From: Micromonospora thermarum
GTDB lineage: Bacteria > Actinomycetota > Actinomycetes > Mycobacteriales > Micromonosporaceae
Direction: 5' to 3'
Assembly: GCF_012034245.1 (NCBI RefSeq)
Contig: NZ_JAATEO010000017.1
Span: forward strand, 62,001 to 126,000
DNA: 64,000 nucleotides
Shown: positions 24,950 through 33,621 of the stretch, piece after piece
How positions within the stretch are numbered: the stretch's first letter is position 1
Layout: each line of letters begins with the position of its first letter
Notes under the pieces: generated by a model
Databases searched by the model: none
Seen by the model: only the letters and a program-made list of their open reading frames with translations
What the model was told of the DNA's origin: nothing
Position numbers and translations under genes: made by a program

Positions 24950-26257
24950 TCAGCCGTAGGTCTTGACGAACTCCCGGATCGACGAGACGACGTAGTCGAT
25001 CATCTCGTCGGTGAGGCCGGGGTAGACGCCGACGTGGAAGGTCTGGCTGGTGACGATGTCGCTGTTGGTCAGCTCGCCCACCACCCGGTAGGGCTGGTCG
25101 GCGTACGCGGGGTGCCGGGTCAGGTTGCCGGCGAACAGCCGCCGCGTGCCGATCTTCCGCTCCTCCAGGAAGTCCACCAGCTCCGGCACCGTGAAGGGCG
25201 CCCCGGGGACGACGGTGATGACGAAGCCGTACCAGCTCGGGTCGCTGCGGGGCGTGGCCTCCGGCAGCAGCAGGTGCGGCACGCCGTCGAGGCCGTCGCG
25301 CAGCCGCCGCCAGTTGTGTCGGCGGGTGGCACAGAACTCGTCGACCCGGGCCAGCTGGGCGAGCCCCAGGGCGGCCTGGAGGTCGGTGGTCTTCAGGTTG
25401 TACCCGACGTGCGAGTAGATGTACTTGTGGTCGTAGCCGTCGGGCAGCGAGCCCATCCGGTGCTCGAAGCGCTTCATGCAGGTGTTGCTCTCGCCGGGCG
25501 CGCACCAGCAGTCGCGTCCCCAGTCCCGCAGCGACTCCACCACCCGCGCGAGCACCAGGTTGGAGGTCACCACGCAGCCGCCCTCACCCATCGTCATGTG
25601 GTGGGCGGGGTAGAAGCTCGCCGTGGCCAGGTCGCCGAAGCTGCCGGTCGGCCGGCCGTCGTAGAACGACCCGACCGCGTCGCAGTTGTCCTCGACGAGG
25701 AAAAGGCCGTGCTCCCTGGCCAGCTCGGCCATCTCCGCGACCGGGAACGGGTTGCCGACCGCGTGGGCGAGGATGATCGCCCGGGTCTTCGGGCCGATCG
25801 CCGCGGCGACCCGGTCGACGGTGGCGTTGTAGGTGCCCAGCTCGATGTCGACGAAGACCGGCACCAGCCCGTTCTGGAGGATCGGGTTGACGGTGGTGGG
25901 GAACCCGGCGGCGACGGTGATCACCTCGTCGCCGCGCCGCAGCCGCCGGTCGCCGAGCTGCGTTGACGTGAGCGCAGAGACCGCCAGCAGGTTCGCCGAC
26001 GACCCCGAGTTGCACAGGTGCGCCTTGCGGACGCGCAGCTTGCGCGCGAACGCGGACTCGAACTTGCGGGCGTTCCGCCCGGCCGCGATCCGCAGGTCCA
26101 GCGCGGCCTCGACCAGCGCCACCCGCTCCTCGACACCCAGCACCGCACCGGACGGCCAGATCTCCGTCACGCCGGGGACGAAGGGCCGGTCCTCCTGGAT
26201 CTCCTGGTGGTACTTGCGGACGCTGTCCAGCAGCAACGCCTTCTGTTCGTCGCTCAT
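24950..26257 (-). CDS. PLP/[2Fe-2S] NDP-4-keto-sugar 3-dehydrase (E1/SpnQ type)
   Basis: This 435-residue member of the DegT fold has His in place of the PLP-binding Lys (SFYPAHHMTMGEGG), the hallmark of 3-dehydrases that use PMP. It also has the iron-sulfur pattern of E1 (AscC) and SpnQ: C-X57-C-X-C-X7-C, counted from NCDAVG to CWCAPGESNTC. It should remove the C3 hydroxyl of an NDP-4-keto sugar by radical chemistry with an external electron donor. No 4,6-dehydratase or E3-like reductase is in the window. Beside dehydrogenase and decarboxylase genes its substrate may be a 4-keto pentose, which is inference. RBS GGGAG precedes the ATG. Confidence 0.9.
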   Translation of the reverse strand: MSDEQKALLLDSVRKYHQEIQEDRPFVPGVTEIWPSGAVLGVEERVALVEAALDLRIAAGRNARKFESAFARKLRVRKAHLCNSGSSANLLAVSALTSTQLGDRRLRRGDEVITVAAGFPTTVNPILQNGLVPVFVDIELGTYNATVDRVAAAIGPKTRAIILAHAVGNPFPVAEMAELAREHGLFLVEDNCDAVGSFYDGRPTGSFGDLATASFYPAHHMTMGEGGCVVTSNLVLARVVESLRDWGRDCWCAPGESNTCMKRFEHRMGSLPDGYDHKYIYSHVGYNLKTTDLQAALGLAQLARVDEFCATRRHNWRRLRDGLDGVPHLLLPEATPRSDPSWYGFVITVVPGAPFTVPELVDFLEERKIGTRRLFAGNLTRHPAYADQPYRVVGELTNSDIVTSQTFHVGVYPGLTDEMIDYVVSSIREFVKTYG

Positions 26258-26312
26258 CGCATCTCCCTTGCGGATTCGGCCCGGCAGCGGGCGGCCGGGT
26301 GGCCGGCGCCGG

Positions 26313-27374
26313 TCATGCGGCGATCTCGACCCGGGTGTGGTCGCCGACGACCAGCCGGCTCCCGGCCGTCGGGCCGGGGCGGACCGTGGCGGACCGGCCG
26401 ATCAGCGAGCCGTGCAGGCCCCGGACGGCGGTGATGGAGGCGCCCTCCAGGACGATCGAGTCCGCCACGTCGGCGTCGGTGAGCCGGCAGCCGCGGCCGA
26501 TCGCGGTGTGCGGCCCGATGCGGCAGCCCTGGACCACGGTGTCCGCGCCGATCACCACCGGCCCCTCGACGCGGGAGGCGACCACCCGGGCCCCGGGCGC
26601 CACCACCACCGGCCCGGTCAGTTCGCTGGCGGCGTCCACCTGGCCGGCCACGTCGCGGGCCAGGCCGTCGAGCAGGTGCCGGTTGCACGCCAGCAGGTCC
26701 TCCACCCGGCCGGTGTCCCGCCAGTAGCCGTGGTACTCGCTGGCGCGGACGTCCGCGCCGGCGCCGACCAGCCACTGCACGGCGTCGGTGATCTCCAGCT
26801 CGCCCCGGCCGCTCGGCGTGATCGCGTCGACCGCGGCGTGCACGGCCGACGTGAAGAAGTACACCCCGACGAGGGCGAGGTCGCTGCGTGGCTCCCGCGG
26901 CTTCTCCACCAGCCGCCGGACGGCCCCGTCCGGGCCCAGCTCGACGACGCCGAAGGCGCGCGGGTCGGCCACCTTGTGCACGAGCACGTGCGCGGCCGGC
27001 CGGAGAGCGCGGAACTCGTCGGCGTACCGGGCCACGCCGTCGGGCAGCATGACGTCGCCGAGGTACATGAGGAAGTCGTCGTCGCCGAGGAACCCGCGGG
27101 CCACCCGGACGCAGTCGGCCAGGCCACGCGGCTGGTCCTGGCGCAAATACGTCAGCCGTACGCCCAGGCGGGAGCCGTCGCCGAGGGCGTCGGCGATCTG
27201 CTCGGCCCAGCCGCCCACCACGACCCCCACGTCGGTCACGCCCGCGGCGCGGACCGCGTCCAGGACGTGCTCCAGCACCGGCCGGTTGCCCACCGGCACG
27301 AGCTGCTTGGGCATCGAGTAGGTCAGCGGGCGCAGCCGGGTGCCGGAGCCGCCGGCGAGCACCAGGGCCTTCAC
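26313..27374 (-). CDS. Sugar-1-phosphate nucleotidyltransferase, long RmlA/StrD-like form
   Basis: The 353-residue enzyme joins a nucleotide to a sugar 1-phosphate, most likely dTTP and glucose 1-phosphate. The N-terminal part has the signature LVLAGGSGTRLRPLTYSMPKQ with the catalytic Arg and Lys, then YLGDVMLPDG and VEKPREPRSDLALVG. Residues about 245 to 345 add left-handed beta-helix hexapeptides (VVVAPGARVVASRVEGPVVIG), typical of the long antibiotic-sugar forms such as StrD. It lies in the middle of the leftward sugar operon. Because a UDP-glucose dehydrogenase homologue follows, that enzyme may really use dTDP-glucose, as reported for CalS8. Confidence 0.85.
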   Translation of the reverse strand: MKALVLAGGSGTRLRPLTYSMPKQLVPVGNRPVLEHVLDAVRAAGVTDVGVVVGGWAEQIADALGDGSRLGVRLTYLRQDQPRGLADCVRVARGFLGDDDFLMYLGDVMLPDGVARYADEFRALRPAAHVLVHKVADPRAFGVVELGPDGAVRRLVEKPREPRSDLALVGVYFFTSAVHAAVDAITPSGRGELEITDAVQWLVGAGADVRASEYHGYWRDTGRVEDLLACNRHLLDGLARDVAGQVDAASELTGPVVVAPGARVVASRVEGPVVIGADTVVQGCRIGPHTAIGRGCRLTDADVADSIVLEGASITAVRGLHGSLIGRSATVRPGPTAGSRLVVGDHTRVEIAA

Positions 27375-27407
27375 CGGGCCCGCCCTCGGGCCCGCCCCGC
27401 CGTCCGG

Positions 27408-28562
27408 TCAGCCACCGGCCGCGGCCTGTCGCTGGTCGACGGACTTGCGCAGGCTGTCGGCCACCGTTCGAACGTCTGCATCGGTCAACCCCTGGTGCAT
27501 CGGTAGGAGGAGAGTGGTCCGCGCCGCCTCGTCGGCGCCGGGCAGGTGCCCGCCGCCGCCGTACGCGGGCACCCGGTGCAGCGGCGCGTACCGGAACGTG
27601 GTGTAGATCCCGAGGTCCAGCAGGTCCGCCGCCACCTGGTCGCGGATCGCCGGGTCGAGCTGGACCCAGTGGAAGTAGTGGGAGCTGACCTGCCCGTCGG
27701 GCACCGGCGGCGGGAGACGGACACCCTCGGCGTCGGCCAGCAGCCGGTCGTACGTCCCGGCGATCTCCCGCCGGCGGGCCACGAACCCCGGCAGCCGGCG
27801 GAGCTGGACCAGGCCGATCGCGGCGGTCAGGTCGTTGCCGACCACCCGGCGGCCGTACTCCCGGACCGTCAGCTCCCACCAGCGGTGCGGCACACCCTTG
27901 CCGGCGGCGGAGAAACCGCTGGCGTGCTCGAGGCCGTGGTACGCCAGCCGGTGCGCCCGCCGGGCCAGCTCGTCGTCCCGCACGTGCAGCATCCCGCCGT
28001 CGCCGGTGACGAGGATCTTCATCGCGTCGAAGCTCCACATGGCGATGTCGCCGAAGCTGCCGCAGGCGCGGCCGTCGACGGTGGACGCCACCGCGCACGC
28101 CGCGTCCTCCACCAGTGCCAGCCGGCGGCGCCGGCACAGCTCCGCGATCGCCGCCACGTCGCCCGGCACGCCGCCGTAGTGCAGGACGATCACCGCCTTC
28201 GTGGCGGGGGTGAGCGCCCGTTCCACGTCGGCGACCGTCGGGTTGAGGGTGCGCGGGTCGACGTCGCAGAAGACCGGCCGGGCGCCGGCCGCCGCGATCG
28301 CGTTGGCCGCCCCGACGAAGCTGATCGACGGCAGCACCACCTCGTCGCCCGGCCCGAGGCCGAGCAGTTCGACGGCGAGGAAGAGGCCGGCGGTGGCCGA
28401 GGTGATGAAGATGGTCCGTTCCGGCGTGAGGCCGGCGTGCTCGGCGAACTCCCGCTCGAACTGCCGGGTGCGCGGCCCGTGCCCCAGCCAGCTGCTGTCG
28501 AACACGTCGCGGACGGCGTCGAGCTCGGCCGCGCCCAGCGTCGGCTGGAATACGTTGATCAT
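27408..28562 (-). CDS. PLP-dependent sugar aminotransferase (DegT/DnrJ/EryC1 family)
   Basis: The 384-residue enzyme transfers an amino group to a keto sugar nucleotide. The fold is clear: TSATAGLFLAVELLGLGPGDEVVLPSISFV is not quoted further, the PLP contact is LVEDAACAV, and the internal Lys is in WSFDAMKILVTGDGGM, so unlike the neighbouring 3-dehydrase it forms a normal Schiff base. The C-terminal RYAPLHRVPAYG helps bind the substrate. In the calicheamicin pathway CalS13, of this family, installs the 4-amino group of the aminopentose. Here a 4-amino group on a (3-deoxy) pentose or hexose is expected; the position cannot be proved from sequence. Confidence 0.85.
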   Translation of the reverse strand: MINVFQPTLGAAELDAVRDVFDSSWLGHGPRTRQFEREFAEHAGLTPERTIFITSATAGLFLAVELLGLGPGDEVVLPSISFVGAANAIAAAGARPVFCDVDPRTLNPTVADVERALTPATKAVIVLHYGGVPGDVAAIAELCRRRRLALVEDAACAVASTVDGRACGSFGDIAMWSFDAMKILVTGDGGMLHVRDDELARRAHRLAYHGLEHASGFSAAGKGVPHRWWELTVREYGRRVVGNDLTAAIGLVQLRRLPGFVARRREIAGTYDRLLADAEGVRLPPPVPDGQVSSHYFHWVQLDPAIRDQVAADLLDLGIYTTFRYAPLHRVPAYGGGGHLPGADEAARTTLLLPMHQGLTDADVRTVADSLRKSVDQRQAAAGG

Positions 28563-28721
28563 CGGTTCTCCCGGTGGTCGGGGCGGGCTGGTCCGCCGGC
28601 GGCGGAACGGGCGCGGATCGGCCCACGGGCCCGGGCGGGCGCGGGCGGGCGGTCGAGGGCGCGACGGGGCCCCCGGCGGCGTCGCACGTGCGGGCCGCCG
28701 CCGGGGGAGCGCCAGGGCGGG

Positions 28722-30065
28722 TCAGGCCCGGTGCCGCCGGGTGAGCTTCTCCAGCACGGGAACGATCTCGGTCGGGCTCGGCGTGGCGAGCAGGTCCTCG
28801 TACAGCGAGTCCGCGCCCTCGCGGAACGACGGCTCGTCCAGCACCCGGACCAGCTGCTTCTGCATCGCCTCCACGGACAGGTTCTTGATGTCCAGGACCA
28901 GTCCCGCACCCCGCTGCGCCACGCACCGCGCGGTCACCGACGACTCGATGTGCTTGGTCGCCATCGACCACTCCAGGCCGTCGGCCTCGATGGTGATCAT
29001 GCCGTTGTCGTCGTCCGAGTCGGTGATCAGCTGCGGCACCCGCAGCGCGGCCGCGCTGGCGAACGTGCCCATGCCCCCGTGGTGCACGAGCGCGGCGCAG
29101 GACGGCAGCAGCTGGGTCAGCGGCAGGTAGTCCAGCGCCCGGACGTTCTCCGGCAGCTCGGGGATCCCGGCCAGCTGGTCGGCGTTCAGCGTCGCGACCA
29201 CCTCGACGTCGAGGTCGGCGACCATCCGCAGCAGCCCGGGCACGTGGTCCCAGCCGCCCTTGAAGTACATCCGCTGCGACAGGCCCAGCGACAGCGCGAC
29301 CCGGGGCCGTTCGGGGCGCCGGTGCAGCCAGCGCGGCAGCGCCTCCTGCGCCGCGAAGGGCACCCACCGCACCGGCACCGTCCGGACGCTGGTCGGCAGC
29401 CGTACGCCGGCCGGCGTGGGGTCGACCGTCCACTGGCCCAGCAGCAGCTCGTCGTCGACGTCCAGGCCGTGCCGCTCGGCGCCCGGGCGCATCGTCTCGA
29501 CCAGCGGGTTCGCCTCCGGGCCCGGGCCCGGCCGCGCGGCCCGCTCGGCGAACCGGTCCATCGTGAACGCGAAGTAGTCCAGGCCCCACAGCAGCCGGGC
29601 GTGTGCCGCGCCGGCGGTCCGCGCCGCCACCGCCCCGGCCGGGAAGCACGGGTCCCACAGCACCAGGTCCGGCTGCCACGCCCGGGTGAACTCGACCAGG
29701 TCGTCCAGGACCGGGTGCGGGTCGGCGGCGGTCGAGCCGACCGGGTGGAAGTCCCACATGGACGGCAGCATGAACTGGTAGAAGACGTCCCAGACGTCCT
29801 TGTCGGCCGGCGACAGCTCCAGCGCGGCGGTGATCCGGTCGAGCCGCTCCTTGACGCTGCGCGGCTGCGGCCGGCCGGGGCCCATCGGCATGATCTCGGG
29901 GTCACCGACCGCGACCGGGGTCAGCCCGACGGCCTTCGTGCTGTCCGCCAGGATCGGATGGGAGGCGACGCGGACCTCGTGCCCGGCGCTCTGCATCGCC
30001 CAGGCGAGCGGGACCAGCGGGTACAGGTGGGCCGGGTTCGGCCACAGGGCGAAGACGACGCGCAT
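28722..30065 (-). CDS. Family 1 glycosyltransferase
   Basis: The 447-residue GT-B enzyme is related to EryCIII/DesVII-type antibiotic glycosyltransferases. The N-terminal acceptor domain starts MRVVFALWPNPAHLYPLVPLAWAMQSAGHEV in family style; the C-terminal donor domain has VALSLGLSQ, ALVHHGGMGTFASAAALRVPQL with the nucleotide-binding His pair, and TDSDDDNGMITIEA. It should transfer the sugar made by the flanking genes to the enediyne core or to another sugar. No separate P450-like helper (DesVIII type) is next to it. It is the only GT1 gene in the window. The gap to the aminotransferase (28563 to 28721) shows nothing. Confidence 0.88.
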   Translation of the reverse strand: MRVVFALWPNPAHLYPLVPLAWAMQSAGHEVRVASHPILADSTKAVGLTPVAVGDPEIMPMGPGRPQPRSVKERLDRITAALELSPADKDVWDVFYQFMLPSMWDFHPVGSTAADPHPVLDDLVEFTRAWQPDLVLWDPCFPAGAVAARTAGAAHARLLWGLDYFAFTMDRFAERAARPGPGPEANPLVETMRPGAERHGLDVDDELLLGQWTVDPTPAGVRLPTSVRTVPVRWVPFAAQEALPRWLHRRPERPRVALSLGLSQRMYFKGGWDHVPGLLRMVADLDVEVVATLNADQLAGIPELPENVRALDYLPLTQLLPSCAALVHHGGMGTFASAAALRVPQLITDSDDDNGMITIEADGLEWSMATKHIESSVTARCVAQRGAGLVLDIKNLSVEAMQKQLVRVLDEPSFREGADSLYEDLLATPSPTEIVPVLEKLTRRHRA

Positions 30066-30106
30066 GTCTCTCCTCGGGGGTGCGGGGCCGGGTGGTCTGC
30101 GGGGCG

Positions 30107-30898
30107 TCAGGGCTTGCGCCCCACGCCGGCGTACATCCGCTCGGTCGACGGGGCGTCCGCCTCGTCGGGCCGCCACCGGCCGGTCGGCACCAGGCCCGGC
30201 GGCACGAGGACGAAGCCGTCGAACAGCGAACGGATCGCCGCGGTCGACCGGTAGACCATCGGCGCGGTGGCGTTGCGGTAGCTCTCCTCCATCAGCGCGC
30301 GCTCCTCGGCCGGCGAGCCCTCCACCGCGAGGTGGGACAGCGCCAGGTACGAGCCGGGCGCCATCCGGTCCCGGAACGCGCGGAGGATCGACGCCGGGTC
30401 CTCGCTGTCGCGGACGAAGTGGAAGACCGCGACGAACAGCACGGCGACCGGCTCCGAGAAGTCGATCAACGCCTTCGTGTCCGGGTGGTCGAGGATCGCG
30501 GCGGGGTCGCGCAGGTCGGCGGTCAGGATGGCGGTGTTGGCCCGTTCCTGCTCGGTGAGCAGCCGCGTGCCGTGTTCGGCCACCGCCGGGTCGTTGTCCA
30601 CGTAGATGACCCGCGGGGCGGTCACCGCCCGCTGCGCCACCTGGTGCGTGTTCTCCTGGCTCGGCAGCCCGGCGCCCACGTCGATGAACTGCCGGATCCC
30701 GCACTCGGCCGCCAGGTACCGCACGACACGACCGAGGAACCGGCGGTTCTCCCAGACCACGTCCCGGGTCAGCGTCTGGCCGACCCGGCCGATCACCGCC
30801 TCCGCCGCCACCCGGTCCACCGGGTAGTTGTTCGTGCCGTGCAGGAAGTAGTCGTACATCCGGGCCGGTGAGGGCCGCTCCACGGACTCGGTCGACAT
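30107..30898 (-). CDS. SAM-dependent methyltransferase, PF04672/DUF574 type
   Basis: The 263-residue protein matches the actinomycete-specific DUF574 methyltransferase family: the opening SPARMYDYFLHGTNNYPVDR, the SAM site IRQFIDVGAGLPSQENTH, the acidic residue after the second strand in VIYVDNDPAVAEHG, and the end FDGFVLVPPGLVPTGRWRP. Members are common and most are uncharacterised, though some act in secondary metabolism. It sits between SgcJ-like genes and the glycosyltransferase in the leftward operon, so O- or N-methylation of the amino sugar is the natural guess. No other methyltransferase is seen in the window. Confidence 0.82.
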   Translation of the reverse strand: MSTESVERPSPARMYDYFLHGTNNYPVDRVAAEAVIGRVGQTLTRDVVWENRRFLGRVVRYLAAECGIRQFIDVGAGLPSQENTHQVAQRAVTAPRVIYVDNDPAVAEHGTRLLTEQERANTAILTADLRDPAAILDHPDTKALIDFSEPVAVLFVAVFHFVRDSEDPASILRAFRDRMAPGSYLALSHLAVEGSPAEERALMEESYRNATAPMVYRSTAAIRSLFDGFVLVPPGLVPTGRWRPDEADAPSTERMYAGVGRKP

Positions 30899-30969
30899 CG
30901 GAAGACTCCTCGATCGTGGGTGGGGTGGACGGCGGGCGGGGCCGGCCCGGGACGGGCCGGCCCCGCCGG

Positions 30970-31455
30970 TCAGCCGGTGACGGGGCTGCTCTGGTGGGAC
31001 AGCAACTGCGGGCGCTCGCCCTCGCGGCGGACGATGATCCAGGTGGCGCGGATGTGCCGGTCGGGTGCGATGCCGCTCTCGCCGGCGAGGATGATGCCGC
31101 CGCCGGTGACCACCATCGCGGCGTCCGGGTGCAGCATCCGCAGGGCGACCGGGTAACCCTTGACGTACGCGCCCCGGTAGGGGCCGCTGAACCCCTTGGC
31201 CATGTACGCGCGGATCTCCTCGCGGCTGGTCAGCTGCTCGTCGCCCATCAGCAGGCTGCCGTTCTCGGCGAAGATGTCGGCGAAGAAGTCGGCGTCGTTG
31301 GCCTTCCAGGCCGCCTGGATGAGCTGCGGGACGGCCAGGATCGCCCGCTCCTCCGGGCCGGGGAAGTCGCGGACGTAGGCAGGGTCCTCGGTGACGCCGG
31401 CGGCGCCGAGGATCTCCTTCGCGTCGCCCCACCGCGTCGTCGCTGTGGTGGTCAT
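30970..31455 (-). CDS. SgcJ-like NTF2-fold protein (paralogue 2)
   Basis: The 161-residue protein shares with the other three copies the core FAENGSLLMGDEQL, REEIRAYMAKGFSGPYRG and a terminal strand pair ending in SHQSSP. Its N-terminus is longer by about 25 residues (WGDAKEILGAAGVTEDPAYVRDFP). The product should be a small dimeric NTF2-like barrel in the cytoplasm. The similarity with the copy at 35255 (MGDEQL and SSPVKG/SSPVTG) is higher than with the others, which suggests one recent duplication inside the cluster. It is second in the leftward operon, 31 bases after paralogue 3. Confidence 0.8.
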   Translation of the reverse strand: MTTTATTRWGDAKEILGAAGVTEDPAYVRDFPGPEERAILAVPQLIQAAWKANDADFFADIFAENGSLLMGDEQLTSREEIRAYMAKGFSGPYRGAYVKGYPVALRMLHPDAAMVVTGGGIILAGESGIAPDRHIRATWIIVRREGERPQLLSHQSSPVTG

Positions 31456-31486
31456 GATGCGCTCCTCGCGGGTTGTCGGGCGGGAG

Positions 31487-31954
31487 TCACCAGCGCAGCG
31501 TGGCGCCGGCGCCGCGGGGGCTGTTCTGGTAGCCGGCGAGCTTCCACTCGCCGTTCCGCTTGACGCAGACCCAGGTGGAGCGGACGGCCAGCTCGGGGGC
31601 GATCTCGGTCTCGCCCGGGGCGAGGATGCCGCCGTGGGTGCGCAGCAGGGCGACGTCGTCGTTGACGAAGCGCACGTCGACCGGGTTGCCGGTCACGCCG
31701 GTCCCCTTGAACGGGCCGGCGTAGGCGGCGGCCATGAAGGAGTAGATCTCGTCGCGACCCTTCTTGAACACGTCGCCGGGGAGGATGAGGATGCCGTCGT
31801 CGGTGAAGGTGTCGGCCACACCGGCGGCGTCGTTGCGGCTCCAGGCGGCGACCAGGCGCAGCGGAACGCCCAGGACCTCCTTCTCCTTCTCGCTGGTGAA
31901 GGGGCCGTAGTAGGCGTCGAGGTCGGGCCGGGTGGCCTGGGTGGTCGTGGACAT
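31487..31954 (-). CDS. SgcJ-like NTF2-fold protein (paralogue 3)
   Basis: The 155-residue protein is the first gene of the long leftward sugar operon. It has the shared pattern AAWSRNDAAGVADTFTDDGILILPGD, GRDEIYSFMAAAYAGPFKG and the strand pair STWVCVKRNGEWKLAGYQNSP. The N-terminus DAYYGPFTSEKEKEVLGVPLRL is specific to this copy. It starts 111 bases from the 22-bp element at 32065. Like SgcJ it may help shape or release the nascent polyene or act as a small cyclase-like scaffold; this is not settled for any family member. Confidence 0.8.
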   Translation of the reverse strand: MSTTTQATRPDLDAYYGPFTSEKEKEVLGVPLRLVAAWSRNDAAGVADTFTDDGILILPGDVFKKGRDEIYSFMAAAYAGPFKGTGVTGNPVDVRFVNDDVALLRTHGGILAPGETEIAPELAVRSTWVCVKRNGEWKLAGYQNSPRGAGATLRW

Positions 31955-32064
31955 GGGGTGTTCCCTTCCCTCGGGTGCGGCGGGGACCGGCCGGATGCCG
32001 GTGACTCCACGCCGGGTACCGGTGGTGATCGCTCCCTGGAATCGTGGCCGGGCTCCGTCACTGA

Positions 32065-32086
32065 ACGCATCTTTGTGATTGCGCTA
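32065..32086 (+). promoter_or_regulatory. Cluster element B1
   Basis: The 22-mer reads ACGCATCTT-N6-TGCGCTA and aligns without gaps to element A1. It lies 111 bases upstream of the leftward SgcJ-like/sugar operon. With B2 at 32129 it forms an inverted pair 64 bases apart centre to centre, about six helical turns, in the 393-base gap between the two largest operons of the cluster. Confidence 0.68.
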
Positions 32087-32128
32087 CCGGGCGGCGGTCG
32101 CCCTCGCGGAGCCGGCTGGCACCGGCAA

Positions 32129-32150
32129 CACCGCACTTCGAAAGATGCGG
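32129..32150 (-). promoter_or_regulatory. Cluster element B2
   Basis: On the minus strand the site reads CCGCATCTT-N6-TGCGGTG, the same frame as A1 and B1. It lies 198 bases before the GTG of the rightward flavin-oxygenase operon and points toward it. The remaining part of the gap, 32151 to 32347, holds no other signal I recognise apart from the ribosome site GAGGAGG near 32337. Confidence 0.65.
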
Positions 32151-32347
32151 GGCTCCGCGTGCGCCGCCGACGATGCCAAGGGCACCCGGGGCACGTGAGG
32201 ACCGGCCGACCGGGTCCGTCCCGCCGCCCGTGCCCGGGCCGCCCCGCGCCGGGGTCGCCGACCCGTTTCACACCCCGCGACCGGCACGCACCGTGCGCCC
32301 CGGGGCGGGTGGTACCGCCGAACACGACGACTTGCGAGGAGGTCAGG

Positions 32348-33529
32348 GTGGACGTCACCCAGACAGTGCCCGGCCCGGAGCTGGTGCGCCGCGCGGCCGA
32401 GCTGGTGCCCCTGTTGCAGAAGCACGCGAGCTGGTCCGAGGAGAACCGCCGCCTGCACGACGAGGTCGTCGAGGCGATGGCCGACGCGGGCCTGTTCCGC
32501 ATGCGGGTGCCCCGCCGCTACGGGGGGTACGAGTCGGACACCCGTACCCTCTGCGACGTGGCCGCCCACCTGGCCCGAGGTGACGGCTCCGCCGCCTGGA
32601 CCGCCTCGGTGTGGTGGATCCCCGGCTGGATGGTCGGGATGTTCCCGGACGAGGTCCAGGACGAGGTCTTCGCGACGCCCGACGTCCGCGTCTGCGGCAC
32701 GCTCAGCCCGACCGGCGGCGCCGAGCCCCGCCCGGGCGGTGTGCTGCTCAACGGCCAGTGGGGTTTCATCAGCGGCGCCTGGCACAGCCAGTGGCAGGAG
32801 ATCATCGCCATGGGCGCGGCGCCGGACGGCACGCCGATGCCGGTGATGATGCTCGTGCCGATGACCGACCTGGAGATCGTCGACGACTGGTACACGGCCG
32901 GGATGCGCGGCTCGGGCAGCGTCACGACGGTCGCGCGGGACGTCTTCGTCCCCGCCGAGCGGGTGTTGCCGCTGCCGGCGGTTCTCCAGGGGCAGTACGC
33001 GTCGGCGGGCAACGCCGACTCGCCGGTGTGGCGGGCGCCGCTGCTCGGCGTCGCCGCCGCCTCGTCGGTCGGCACGGTGCTCGGCCTGGCCCGGGCCGCC
33101 CGCGAGGCGTTCCTGGACCGGCTGCCCGGCCGCAAGATCACGTACACGAGCTACGAGAGCCAGGCCGAGGCGCCGGTGACCCACCTCCAGGTGGCTGAGG
33201 CGACGCTCAAGACCGACCAGGCCGAGTTCCACGCCCACCGGGTCACCTCGCTGGTCGACGAGAAGGGCCGCTCCGGCGAGCCGTGGACGATCGAGGAGCG
33301 GGCCCGCTCCCGGGCGGACGTCGGCGCGGTCTGCCAGCTCGGCCGGGCCGCGGTGGACGTGCTGGCGATGGCCAGCGGCGGCTCCTCGATCTACAGCTCG
33401 GTGCCGATCCAGCGGATCGCCCGCGACGTGCAGACGGTCAACCTGCACGCCCTGATGACCCCGCAGACCAACTACGAGCTCTACGGCCGGGTGCTCTGCG
33501 GCCTGGAGCCGAACAGCTTCTACATCTGA
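32348..33529 (+). CDS. Acyl-CoA dehydrogenase-fold flavin monooxygenase (group D)
   Basis: The 393-residue protein has the acyl-CoA dehydrogenase fold but belongs to the hydroxylase branch (HsaA, ActVA-ORF5, and the amino-sugar N-oxygenases KijD3/DnmZ): VPRRYGGYESDTRTLCDVAAHLA, DGSAAWTASVWWIPGW, MRGSGSVTTVARDVFVP. These enzymes use reduced flavin from a partner reductase; the flavin reductase at 63818 could serve. It may hydroxylate the enediyne-derived core or oxidise the amino sugar nitrogen; sequence alone does not separate the two. GTG start with GGAGGTCAGG just upstream. It is the first gene of the rightward operon that leads to the thiosugar genes. Confidence 0.75.
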   Translation: MDVTQTVPGPELVRRAAELVPLLQKHASWSEENRRLHDEVVEAMADAGLFRMRVPRRYGGYESDTRTLCDVAAHLARGDGSAAWTASVWWIPGWMVGMFPDEVQDEVFATPDVRVCGTLSPTGGAEPRPGGVLLNGQWGFISGAWHSQWQEIIAMGAAPDGTPMPVMMLVPMTDLEIVDDWYTAGMRGSGSVTTVARDVFVPAERVLPLPAVLQGQYASAGNADSPVWRAPLLGVAAASSVGTVLGLARAAREAFLDRLPGRKITYTSYESQAEAPVTHLQVAEATLKTDQAEFHAHRVTSLVDEKGRSGEPWTIEERARSRADVGAVCQLGRAAVDVLAMASGGSSIYSSVPIQRIARDVQTVNLHALMTPQTNYELYGRVLCGLEPNSFYI

Positions 33530-33621
33530 CATCGGGCCGGCCGCCGGCGGCACCGGCGGCCGGCTCCCGCAGCACGCTGCGCCGGCGGCACGCCTGGCGG
33601 CCCGGCGACGAGGAGGGGTGG

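Noticed and set aside
26254..29757. A 1,167-codon minus-strand frame across the nucleotidyltransferase and aminotransferase genes
   Set aside because: It overlaps three well-recognised genes in another frame of the same strand and has Pro/Arg/Gly-rich sequence without motifs.
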